Source: Glomus cerebriforme (lineage: Eukaryota > Glomeromycota > Glomeromycetes > Glomerales > Glomeraceae). From it: a stretch of DNA of 10,321 nucleotides. The translations under genes and the position numbers were made by a program. The stretch lies in assembly GCA_003550305.1 (NCBI GenBank), contig QKYT01001039.1, forward strand, positions 1 through 10,321, written 5' to 3'. Positions 1 through 6,736 of this stretch are shown one piece after another. The notes under the pieces are model-generated. The model worked only from the letters and a program-made list of their open reading frames with translations. It was not told the DNA's origin and did not search any database. Every line of letters starts with the position of its first letter. Within the stretch, counting starts at the first letter, position 1.

Positions 1-106
1 TATTTTGAATGCTTATATACAGTGTATTAGTTTTATATAGATCATGTCGTCCGAGCTTGAAGTATTGAAACAGCGTATCATTGAACTTGAGGCAGAGAAT
101 GCCGAG

Positions 107-238
107 ATTCCTGAACTTAGAAAGAAACTTGCCAAGATTCCTGAACTTAGAAAGAAGCTTGCTGAGGTTGAAGCCAGGGATGTTGAGATTCACGAACTTA
201 GAAAGAAGGTTGCTGAGGTTGAGGCCAGAAATGCGGAG
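107..238 (+). repeat. In-gene tandem coiled-coil repeats (10- and 7-residue units)
   Basis: The codons encode IPELRKKLAK (107-136), IPELRKKLAE (137-166), VEARDVE (167-187), IHELRKKVAE (188-217) and VEARNAE (218-238). The nucleotide units are nearly identical, indicating recent internal duplication of heptad-type coiled-coil sequence. Confidence 0.85.
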
Positions 239-457
239 CTTATAAAGCAGGTGACAGAAGAGAATAATAGACGTGATGCTAGAATTGAGAATCTAGAAAA
301 AAATAAGACGGATACCACTGATAGAATTACTAAATTGGAGCAGAATCATCCGCAAAATGATAATACTCTTAACGACAACTCATCTAAGTTCAATTCAGGT
401 GCAGACCATCATGAAAAATCATCAGAGGATAAGGAGATGGACACTTTCCTAGTCAAG

Positions 458-535
458 GTAAGTAAGAAAAGCATTGGTGATGATATTAGATGACACAATA
501 AAGAGAAGAAAATTCAGTGTGAATCAGCTAACTAG
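458..535 (+). other. Predicted 78-nt spliceosomal intron, or coding sequence turned into an intron
   Basis: The donor is AAG|GTAAGT, a full consensus. The end is GCTAACTAG, with a CTAAC branch-like site next to a TAG acceptor. The length is 78 nt and the phase is 0, so the downstream frame is kept and both internal stops (491, 533) are removed. The intron itself still reads as charged, coding-like peptide (KKSIGDDIR, then HNKEKK), so it may be former exon that gained splice sites. No transcript evidence is available. Confidence 0.6.
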
Positions 536-1792
536 GACAACATCTCCGATACTGCTTATGTATCAGAAATTGTTAATAATATTGAGGTGCCAGATGGGCT
601 AGGGAGTCAAATCATTGATGGAAGTAATAGTTCTACTTCCTCAGATTTATCTTGCAAAACGGTTGTAATTACAGATATCTCATACACAGCGCCTCTTAAT
701 CAGAAAGATATTGTTCCCTCCGTAGTAGATCCAAACTTATCACGTGATATAAAAACCCTTAACATTGTTAAGAAATTTTCTGAAAATTCGAAATTATCAC
801 ATGAGAAACCGGAGGAAAAAATTGCTAATATTCCTCCCAGCGTCTGCCCAGAGATAGATAGAAATGTAGAGACAGAAATATCGGAGAAAGAAAATTCTTC
901 TGATAGCTTACCAGGGCATATCCTACCGACCAAGAATGGTGGGAATGTTCAGGCTTCCTCGAGTATAGTAACCGAATTTGTACAAGATTTGTTGGAAGAG
1001 TTACTCTCGTCTGATGATCCACTCCAGACTATAAAGTTTTCTTCTCCCAAAACCATAGTTCCCAGATCAATAAGCATCAAAAAACTTGCCAATTCATTCT
1101 GCCAGGCGAATGTTGCAAGAAATAAAACAATCGTAGCAAAGTGATCAGAGATTACGTTATGGTGTTTATTCTCCAAAAGGTTTGAAGATAAAGTTGTGAA
1201 GCTTAGGTCTAATGATAAGAAGCTTACGGATCTGACTGCAAGAAAGCAGATCTATAATGAAATGAAACCATACTTTACGGACGTTTCGATTGGATATTTA
1301 CAAGTAATGACCTGTAAAGCGAGAAAAATCAATAGGTTATTTGGCTATAAATATGACCCTGCAACTCTGACAAAGATTAAAGGTATACCGGGGTATATGG
1401 TTCAACGGGTCACCTGTAGTGCTGACAAAATCTCAAGACTTACTAATCCTCAAATTGATTATATTATAGAACAAGTCAAATCGAAGACAATCACTAGTCC
1501 TGTGAACAAAATCTCCGAGACGGCCTGTCCCAAAAAATTCTTGCCTGAAGAAAATTCATTAACTTCATCCTTGTCAGCCGATGAGGAGGATTATATAAAA
1601 ATGCTCACGGGATCTCTTGACGATGAGACCGCTTATTGGGGTACACCACACGAGAATGAAGCTAGGGTAGTGGAAGAAACGAACAAAGAGGTTATTTCAC
1701 AATCAAAGGAAGAAGCAGACGAAAGTAGTTCAGACAATGACTTCGATTCTAGTGATTCTGAAGAAGAGGTGCCAGACGATTCGGATAATGAT

Positions 1793-1827
1793 GGATATAA
1801 CGGATATTATGGATATAATGGATATGG
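1793..1827 (+). repeat. Gly-Tyr/Asn tandem codon repeat in the gene tail
   Basis: GGATAT units alternate with AAY or TAT codons and encode a GYNGYYGYNGYG stretch after an Asp/Glu-rich region. It is a short in-frame microsatellite-like expansion at the disordered C-terminus. Confidence 0.7.
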
Positions 1828-1966
1828 TGAATGTGATAGAGATTATTATTATCATGATGGATGTTATGAAAGAAAAACCTTCCCAATGATGAGTCCTATT
1901 ATCTCTCCGGTAACCGTCTAGGAGAATTATTGGATGAATTGCATATTCGCTTAGACTGAAATCGTA

Positions 1967-2086
1967 CAGTGGTGTGCATAATTATTTGGAAAAAATCATG
2001 GCCAAAATAATGAAAAAAAGCCTCTTTATGACCATATTCTGCAGTTTTGGCTCTTCTGCCTTTCCAATTATTTTTGCACACCACTG
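1967..2086. mobile_element. Tc1/mariner-like MITE, copy 1 (120 bp)
   Basis: The ends are inverted repeats: the left begins CAGTGGTGTGCATAATTATT and the right, reverse-complemented, begins CAGTGGTGTGCAAAAATAAT. The element is flanked by TA on both sides (1965-1966 and 2087-2088), the expected Tc1/mariner target duplication. There is no transposase ORF. The reverse complement of its right half matches the left half of copy 2 (3076-3239), including a shared GCAGAATATGGTCAT segment, so both belong to one family. Confidence 0.9.
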
Positions 2087-2124
2087 TATATTATATTTCT
2101 TTTTTCTCCCAAGTTAAATATGGG

Positions 2125-2195
2125 AGTCCTCCTAAAACCAGATGTTTTAGAATTCGTTTAAGAGGTTCTAGGAGATATTCTCCTAGAGTAGGACT
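2125..2195. repeat. Double-hairpin repeat element
   Basis: Outer arms AGTCCT (2125-2130) and AGGACT (2190-2195) enclose two hairpins. Hairpin 1 is CTAAAAC-cagat-GTTTTAG (2132-2150). Hairpin 2 is CTAGGAGA-tat-TCTCCTAG (2168-2186), a perfect 8-bp stem with a 3-nt loop. The arrangement resembles the double-hairpin elements known from some fungal mitochondrial genomes; that comparison is by shape only. Confidence 0.7.
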
Positions 2196-2196
2196 A

Positions 2197-2290
2197 CGGA
2201 TATACATCCTTCAGTGCAGAGCACTCTCGTGTAATAGAAAATAACAGTAGATGTAGTAAAGAACAATGGTTATTTTTTGTGGAATACTGT
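2197..2290. other. Intergenic, short repeat fragments only
   Basis: It contains the GACTACGGATATA target motif (about 2192-2204) also seen next to MITE copies at 3240 and 5212, and a CAGTGCAGAGCAC motif (AGTGC-aga-GCACT hairpin) found again near 2757. No coding sequence is visible. Confidence 0.5.
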
Positions 2291-2400
2291 ATTCTCTTCT
2301 AGTCTATTTTCTTGTCTCATGCGATGTACATTCTCCTGTGTTCTCATATTTTAAAGTGGGCTCCTGTGTTCTCTTATAGACTATTTACTTGTCTCTTACT
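2291..2400 (-). repeat. Two reverse-oriented copies of the TGTACACAG/GACAAG-AAATAG module
   Basis: On the minus strand, 2291-2333 reads GAATGTACAT, then GAGACAAGAAAATAGACTA. 2358-2400 reads GAGACAAGTAAATAGTCTAT, then AAGAGAACACAGGAG. The same module recurs at about 2498, 2621, 2791, 3472 and 5701. No coding capacity is seen; it looks like a short dispersed repeat family. Confidence 0.7.
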
Positions 2401-2421
2401 TACCAAGAAAGAATAGACAAA

Positions 2422-2474
2422 TATCACGTGATATAAAACTCCTTAACAAAGTTAAGAGGTTTTCTGAAAATTAT
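2422..2474 (+). repeat. Duplicated fragment of the coiled-coil gene (matches 738-790)
   Basis: Both places share TATCACGTGATATAAAA, then CCTTAAC, GTTAAGA and TTTTCTGAAAATT in the same order and spacing, with only a few differences. In the gene this encodes part of the linker (SRDIKTLNIVKKFSENS). Here it sits among repeats with no extended frame, so it is a relic or a transposed scrap of such a gene. Confidence 0.75.
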
Positions 2475-2497
2475 AACATTTTTTGTGGGATCCTTCG

Positions 2498-2560
2498 GAG
2501 AATGTACACAGAAGGAGATAGTCCTCCGGATGATGCGAAGCATCAGAAAATAGTCTCTCG
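2498..2560 (+). repeat. Module copy carrying a 24-bp hairpin insert (2521-2544)
   Basis: Empty copies of the module read about GGAGACAAGAAAATAG (for example 5715-5730). Here GGAGATA is followed by a 24-bp insert beginning GTCCTCCGG and ending in TGATGC-gaa-GCATCA, then AGAAAATAGTCTCTCG. The GCGAAGC core is the sequence known to form an exceptionally stable DNA mini-hairpin. Confidence 0.65.
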
Positions 2561-2609
2561 TTTAAACTCCATCTTGGCTTTAACCTTGAAAAGAAATAAA
2601 TACAAAAAA

Positions 2610-2678
2610 ATATTTTTCCCATATTAAACTGTACACAGAAAAGATAAGTAAATAGATTATACTCGAACAAGTCACCCA
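2610..2678 (+). repeat. Direct repeat, copy A (pairs with 2781-2849)
   Basis: The 69-bp segment reads ATATTTTTCCC, ATATTAAACTGTACACAG, then AAATAGATTATACTCGAAC. Copy B at 2781-2849 differs at roughly ten positions. They are tandemly spaced by 171 bp and contain the TGTACACAG module. Confidence 0.85.
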
Positions 2679-2780
2679 CTAAAAGCATCTACAAAAAATA
2701 AATTGCCCTAAGTTATTTCCTTCGGAAAGGTTAAAACCAAGTTGGGAGACAAAAATCAGTGCAGAGCACGATCTTTGATC

Positions 2781-2849
2781 ATATTTCTCCCCATATTAAA
2801 CTGTACACAGAAGAGACAAGTAAATAGACTATACTTGAACACAGTCTCC
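2781..2849 (+). repeat. Direct repeat, copy B (pairs with 2610-2678)
   Basis: It matches copy A over its whole length, with CATATTAAACTGTACACAG followed by GAGACAAGTAAATAGACTAT. The preceding CAGTGCAGAGCAC motif (about 2757-2770) also occurs at 2211. Confidence 0.85.
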
Positions 2850-2898
2850 CATCTTAAAAAAGTCTTGGCAAGTCCGTGTCCATTTGGTCACTCCGTTT

Positions 2899-3060
2899 AA
2901 GAGGTTCTAGGAGATACGCTTCTAGAGTGATTTTTGTTTATTATTTCTTGACATTCACGAGACAGTTCCTTTGGAATGATTCGAAGAATCAGTGCTGCAT
3001 ACGAGCTCCACTCAGAAAATAGTCTCTCGTTTATGTGGTTGAGTTTTTTTGGCTTTAGCC
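2899..3060 (+). repeat. Composite hairpin repeat with a 49-bp hairpin insert (2965-3013)
   Basis: It starts with the hairpin CTAGGAGA-tac-GCTTCTAG (2907-2925), continues with TTATTATTTCTTG, and ends GTGGTTGAGTTTTTT then GGCTTTAGCCTTT. A related copy lacking the insert spans about 3653-3771. The insert follows GAGACA and begins GTTCCTTTGGAATGATTCG. It contains the hairpin TGATTC-gaa-GAATCA (2977-2991), ends CTCCACTC and is followed by AGAAAATAGTC. The uninserted version is visible at 3457-3492 (AGACAAGAAAATAGTCT). Confidence 0.7.
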
Positions 3061-3075
3061 TTTCTGAATGATGTG

Positions 3076-3239
3076 CAGTGGTGAGCAAAAATAATTGGAA
3101 TGGCATAAGAGGTAAAACAGCAGAATATGGTCATGAATAGCTATTTTTTCATTTTTTGTCTGTGTTTCTTTCCAGTCCCTCTTCCACTTAAGCGATCTCC
3201 GAAGGAGGATCACAGATCAAATAATTATGCACACCACTG
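3076..3239. mobile_element. Tc1/mariner-like MITE, copy 2 (164 bp)
   Basis: The left end is CAGTGGTGAGCAAAAATAAT; the right end, reverse-complemented, is CAGTGGTGTGCATAATTATT. It is flanked by TG (a decayed TA) on the left and TA at 3240-3241 on the right. Its left half is homologous to the reversed right half of copy 1. It sits next to TATCCGTAGTC, the reverse of the GACTACGGATA target motif. It contains a TCTCCGAAGGAGGA palindrome near 3198. No transposase is encoded. Confidence 0.88.
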
Positions 3240-3439
3240 TATATCCGTAGTCTTACAGATGAGAAATAGAGGTTCTAGGAGGAATCCTCCTATCGCAACA
3301 TGCTCAGAGAACACAGGAGCCTCACATTATCAATTTTTTGATCAAAGTTCGTGCTCCATACTGATTTTCAATCCCAAAGGGTAGCACTCTTAGAAGATAA
3401 CTAGTAATCAGGTAGAACCCGAATTTTTGCATGAGAGTG

Positions 3440-3510
3440 AATTACGTGTTTTGTCTATTATTTCTTGAGAAGTAAGACAAGAAAATAGTCTATAAGTGTA
3501 CACAGAAGAA
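3440..3510 (+). repeat. Module copy with an empty insertion site
   Basis: It reads TCTATTATTTCTTG, then AAGTAAGACAAGAAAATAG and TGTACACAG. TTTCTTG and CAAGAAA form arms of a hairpin. It is the uninterrupted counterpart of 2938-3026, which holds a 49-bp insert between ACA and AGAAAAT. Confidence 0.7.
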
Positions 3511-3550
3511 AAGAGTATAATATTCGATTTCTGCCATAAGAGATAATTCT

Positions 3551-3596
3551 TAGTCCTCCTCTAAGAGCTATGCTCTTAGAAACTTAAAGGAAGGAC
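3551..3596 (+). repeat. Hairpin repeat (master-like copy of the insert in the Fanzor gene)
   Basis: A perfect stem CTAAGAGC-tat-GCTCTTAG (3561-3579) is followed by AAACTTAAAGGAA, within outer arms AGTCCTCCT and AGGAAGGACT. The stretch 3563-3592 (30 bp) matches the reverse complement of the 30-bp insert at 7526-7555. A partial copy (TAGAACTTTTAAAGGAG) lies at 3898-3914. Confidence 0.8.
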
Positions 3597-4036
3597 TCCC
3601 AAGGGACTAAACTCTTAAAACTCTGGGACTGACCGAAATAAATTCTTTATGATGTTGTAGGAGACATGCTCCTAAAGTGTTTTTTATCTATAATTTCTTG
3701 GTAAGCAAGAGATAACAAAATAGACGTCTCCTCCTTTATTTAAGTAGTTGAGTTTTTTGGCTTTGGCCTTTATTCGAAATAGAGTTTATAGGAGGAATGA
3801 TATTACTAAATAGGTCTTATTTAGTTTTTATAAGAGTTTCTGTCTTATGACAAAAATATACAATGTGTTAGCGTGAGTCCTGTAGGTGATACCCCCCTAG
3901 AACTTTTAAAGGAGAGACCAACATTCTTTTAACTATTGTACTCATTACATTTGCTCAATATTCATCTATAGATGTTGTGTACTAATAAAATATTCGAGAA
4001 CTTGTGCCGGTAATGACATGATTTTTCTATTGTTGG
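3597..4036. other. Intergenic stretch with degraded repeats
   Basis: It contains the hairpin TAGGAGA-cat-GCTCCTA (3658-3674), a second copy of the composite repeat (to about 3771, including AGTTGAGTTTTTTGGCTTTG) and the partial hairpin tail at 3898-3914. No supported coding region is seen before about 4022. An upstream exon of the following gene could lie here but cannot be fixed. Confidence 0.5.
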
Positions 4037-4778
4037 GTGATCTTTTCAGCGAAAAGGAAAGAATCGGACGTAAAAGTTTTTTTATTATATCTTAATAATC
4101 AGATTGTATTGGTGTCACCATACAAGATAAATGAGATCAATACCCAAGACAACAGCTATGCGAGCACATGGAGAAAAGACCCCCAGACAAGACAAAATCA
4201 AGCAGGTGAAAAATATTTTCTGTTCCTAAGATAATGTCATTTACCTGCAATCTCTCTTAGGTCCTTTACAAACACGAGACAACATTCTGAAGGAACATAA
4301 AAAGAACGGACATTTGTTAGGGGCAATTTCTTCAAAGAGTCTGGGTAATTTCTTAAGAAACACTAGACCAGTTATTGGTAATGGCAGAATCTGGGAGGAG
4401 GTTCGAAAACTCAACCTGTCATTTTATCTACAGTCGAAAGATGTTGTTGCCAATATACTACAAAATATAAAGACACCACAAAAAGAAGATGATTCGTCTT
4501 ACATAGATCAGATAAATGACGAACGCGATGTGTATGAAGATGGTATGGATGATGAATATAATTTTTACGAGTACGATATGGGTAGCAAGAGCATGGACAC
4601 ATGGATGTCAAAAATATTTGATGAAGAAACACCAGTAAGAGAAATACCAATTTGGTGGTATGAGAGGGGACACCCAGAAATCAGAAAAGACTCGATGGAA
4701 CTGCCTGATTCACAAACCCCAGACCATGTCGACAATAGTAATGAACTAATTACAAAACCACATTCTTGTGTATCTTAG
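4037..4778 (+). CDS. Two-exon protein of unknown function with an acidic-Tyr region; 5' end unresolved
   Basis: Exon 1 is open from 4022 to 4205; a 55-nt intron (4206-4260) joins it in frame to exon 2 (4261-4778, stop TAG at 4776). Across the junction the protein reads QNQAG|PLQTRDNILKEH, then GHLLGAISSKSLGNFLR, giving continuous, protein-like sequence. No ATG occurs in frame in exon 1, so the true start may be in an upstream exon; TTTTCAG at 4043-4049 is a possible acceptor. The middle is helical (WEEVRKLNLSFYLQSKDVV), followed by an Asp/Glu/Tyr-rich stretch and a conserved-looking IWWYERGHPEI motif. I do not recognise a domain or function. The acidic-tyrosine character recalls the tail of the gene at 44-1921. 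Confidence 0.55.
4206..4260 (+). other. Predicted 55-nt intron
   Basis: The donor is CAG|GTGAAA and the acceptor is the pyrimidine-rich TCTCTCTTAG. Splicing changes the frame so that exon 1 and exon 2, each open, become one continuous ORF. Without splicing, exon 1 stops at 4232-4234. The donor is weaker than the 458 donor. Confidence 0.6.
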
Positions 4779-4895
4779 TACAAGGGATAAATTACACATA
4801 GTTTACACAACCAACTAGGAACAGACCGATTACAGTTTGATTGACATGCAACAATAATTCACACAAAAAATATATAATTTATATAGACAATTACT

Positions 4896-5156
4896 ATGTT
4901 CTCATCACCTAAAGGCTGTAATCCAAATTGTGTACAAATCACAACAGGAGGCACAAACACCAAACACAAATATAGTGAATTTGAACAAATCGAAAACAAG
5001 CGTGATAGGAGATCACTGGCTCTTAATTACTGTAATGGTTTGTCCCTTCCTTGTCCAGGTGTTTCTACCAAGATGCTTTCTTCTGGGATATACAACACAA
5101 TATTGTTAGGAGAACCCATTTCTACGATAGAAATAACAGCAACCCCATCGTTATAG
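4896..5156 (+). CDS. Small hypothetical ORF (86 aa), doubtful
   Basis: The ATG follows a TATATAATTTATATAG stretch by about 20 bases; the frame ends with TAG at 5154. The predicted product begins MFSSPKGCNPNC and has no signal peptide, transmembrane span or motif that I recognise. Composition is plausible for protein, but in AT-rich repeat DNA an 86-codon frame can occur by chance. It ends about 70 bp before a MITE fragment. It could be a fragment of a larger dead gene. Confidence 0.3.
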   Translation: MFSSPKGCNPNCVQITTGGTNTKHKYSEFEQIENKRDRRSLALNYCNGLSLPCPGVSTKMLSSGIYNTILLGEPISTIEITATPSL

Positions 5157-5211
5157 AATGACGACATTCTTATCTCGTCATCGACGTATCTCTTGAAACA
5201 AGAGTCCGTGG

Positions 5212-5256
5212 GACTACGGATATACAGTGGTGAGCATAATTATTTGATCTGTGATC
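5212..5256 (+). mobile_element. Truncated MITE end with its target motif
   Basis: GGACTACGGATATA (5212-5225) is followed by CAGTGGTGAGCATAATTATT and TGATCTGTGATC. This matches the reverse complement of the right end of the MITE at 3076-3239 plus its flank. Homology stops near 5256 and no second terminal repeat is found. Confidence 0.75.
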
Positions 5257-5318
5257 ATGCCAGAGGCACTATAGCCTTAAAAAACCTCTAATCTCCTTTA
5301 TTTTCTCGTCCTACAGAC

Positions 5319-5366
5319 TCTCTTGTTATACTTGTTTCTCTTTTGGGAAGTAGGTTAATGCAGATG
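5319..5366 (+). repeat. Orphan terminal repeat of the Fanzor-carrying element
   Basis: The 48-bp sequence begins TCTCTTGTTATACTTGTTTC and ends TAGGTTAATGCAGATG. It is nearly identical to the outer part of the right terminal repeat (8222-8299), in the same orientation, with a one-base deletion and a few substitutions. The inner GAGCTCCGCCTCC part is missing. Confidence 0.85.
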
Positions 5367-6461
5367 TAAATATACATAGTTCATTGTTACAAATTGATAA
5401 TACAAATAATCCAACATGGTACATAAATTCTTATGTAAGAAATTTATCCAACAACTGAGAAACTGGCAAACTTCTTCGTTTAAGACCTTCCTATTTGATT
5501 GGGATCCTCCCGGGATACCATTCTGAAGTCATTCACGAAACATGTAGAAAAATAGAAATTGAAAAGACTTCAACGTCCTCTATAAATTATTATTAATGGT
5601 GCCTCCTATAGAAAGATAATGAATTAATCAACACAATATACAATACTTTTTAGTATAGATTAAATAAAATAATTCACCATGTTTAGAAGAGAACATAGGA
5701 TAATGTACACACCAGGAGACAAGAAAATAGTATATAAGAGAACACAGTCGTTTATTTTTTAAATTTCTTTAAGATGATCTAGAAAATACGCTCCCAGGAA
5801 TTATCCACTCCCTTTTACCTATAAGAGATGCATGACAAAATTTGTGCATTATTCTACTTATATTGTATACCAAGAAATGATCAATGAAAAATTAATATAA
5901 GTAATAGTTCTATAGTTTATTGCAGATACAAATATAAAAGTGTTACACCAATTGTCCAATCATATATTGTAAAACTATTCGTATAACTATTTCTATGTCT
6001 TGCGTTAGAATAAGAGTAACTATACGGCTTGTACATCTGAACCCATCTTGGTTGTCTTTTCACGTAAAAAGACATCTATGACAGAAAAGAGAAACAAAAT
6101 GTTGGATATAGTGTGTTAAGTTAGCTCTGGTTAACAAGGTGTTCACAGTCTACATTTTCTTTCATAAACTAATTGCTTCAGTTCTTCGCTGATTTAACAT
6201 CACTAGTTGGACAGAACAGGATAATAATTATAGAAATTCGACGATGTCGTATATCTTAACTTAAAGGAATAATACTTCGGAGCAAGTAATAGAAAAAAAG
6301 GATAATTTCAGAATAAAATAATCACATACATGTATAATATTTTTAATCTTTAGTAGAAAAAATAATGGACTTTGTTTCAGTGGACAAAACGAAGGTAAAA
6401 AATAATATATACAGTTATTAATTCAAGCATTTGTTTACAAATATTTATCATTATTCGAATT
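5367..6461. other. AT-rich intergenic stretch, no supported gene
   Basis: Both strands are full of stops. Visible pieces are a TGTACACA/GACAAGAAAATAG module copy (5701-5748) and a degraded hairpin CTAGAAAA-tac-GCTCCCAG (5779-5797). I see no RNA gene, coding region or tandem array. Confidence 0.55.
5701..5797 (+). repeat. Module copy plus degraded hairpin
   Basis: TAATGTACACACCAGGAGAC is followed by AAGAAAATAG and TATAAGAGAACACAG. This is an empty-site copy of the module that is interrupted at 2521. The hairpin at 5779-5797 keeps the 8-3-8 spacing with mismatched arms. Confidence 0.65.
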
Positions 6462-6538
6462 CATCTGCATTTAACCTACTTCCCTCAAGAAAAGCAAGTA
6501 TAACAAGAGAAGTTGCCTTCCCCAGGAGGCGGAGCTCA
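6462..6538 (+). repeat. Left terminal inverted repeat
   Basis: It begins CATCTGCATTTAACCTACTT and ends CAGGAGGCGGAGCTCA. It aligns with the reverse complement of 8222-8299 over its entire length, with about a dozen differences and one gap. The identical inner GGAGGCGGAGCTCA block is unusually GC-rich for this window. Confidence 0.92.
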
Positions 6539-6736
6539 TTGTTTGTAGTAAAACAAAGTATTTATCTTGGTTATCGATAATATCTCTGATGGATGTATAT
6601 CCTTTTTATGTATCTCATATTTTTTTGGTGACGTTACAAAGGAATTTTGTGACTAGAGGGACGGAAATTTTAATTATTTCAAACGAAATGACAATTGAAA
6701 ATTGATGTTGTTCTGGTACAATGCAGGAACTTATCG

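Larger units (their letters stand above)
44..1921 (+). pseudogene. Coiled-coil, low-complexity-tail protein gene of a Glomeromycotina-type family, probably decayed
   Basis: One reading frame runs from the ATG (MSSELEVLK) to a TAG at 1919, broken by TGA 491-493, TAG 533-535 and TGA 1142-1144. The first two stops lie in a plausible 78-nt intron (458-535); the third has no convincing intron. The N-terminus (about residues 1-105) is a Leu/Glu/Lys heptad coiled coil with IPELRKKLA repeats. A Ser/Asn-rich linker follows. The segment at about 1145-1490 is globular, with two related stretches (VMTCKARKINRLFG and VTCSADKISRLTN). The tail is Asp/Glu/Ser-rich, then Gly-Tyr rich. From memory this layout resembles an expanded family in Rhizophagus; its function is unknown to me. 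The start is the first ATG, with a TATA-like stretch about 10-30 bases upstream. CGA-to-TGA or CAG-to-TAG changes could explain all three stops. It may still be transcribed with an intron. Confidence 0.7.

Noticed and set aside
1141..1206. A 66-nt intron (GTGATC...CTTAG) removing the TGA at 1142 in frame
   Set aside because: The donor is poor, there is no branch-like site, and the removed segment reads as part of the globular region (SEITLWCLFSKRFE). A nonsense mutation is simpler.
2047..2244. Plus-strand 65-codon frame over MITE copy 1
   Set aside because: It runs across a MITE end and the double-hairpin repeat; chance frame.
3127..3384. Plus-strand 85-codon frame
   Set aside because: It starts inside MITE copy 2 and continues into repeat fragments; no protein-like pattern.
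2101..4036. CRISPR-like array in the repeat field
   Set aside because: Repeats vary in length, orientation and spacing, without regular unique spacers, and the context is eukaryotic.
6365..6460. Upstream exon for the Fanzor gene starting MDFVSVDKTK with GTAAAA donor
   Set aside because: It lies outside the left terminal repeat, and splicing would have to span the element boundary.
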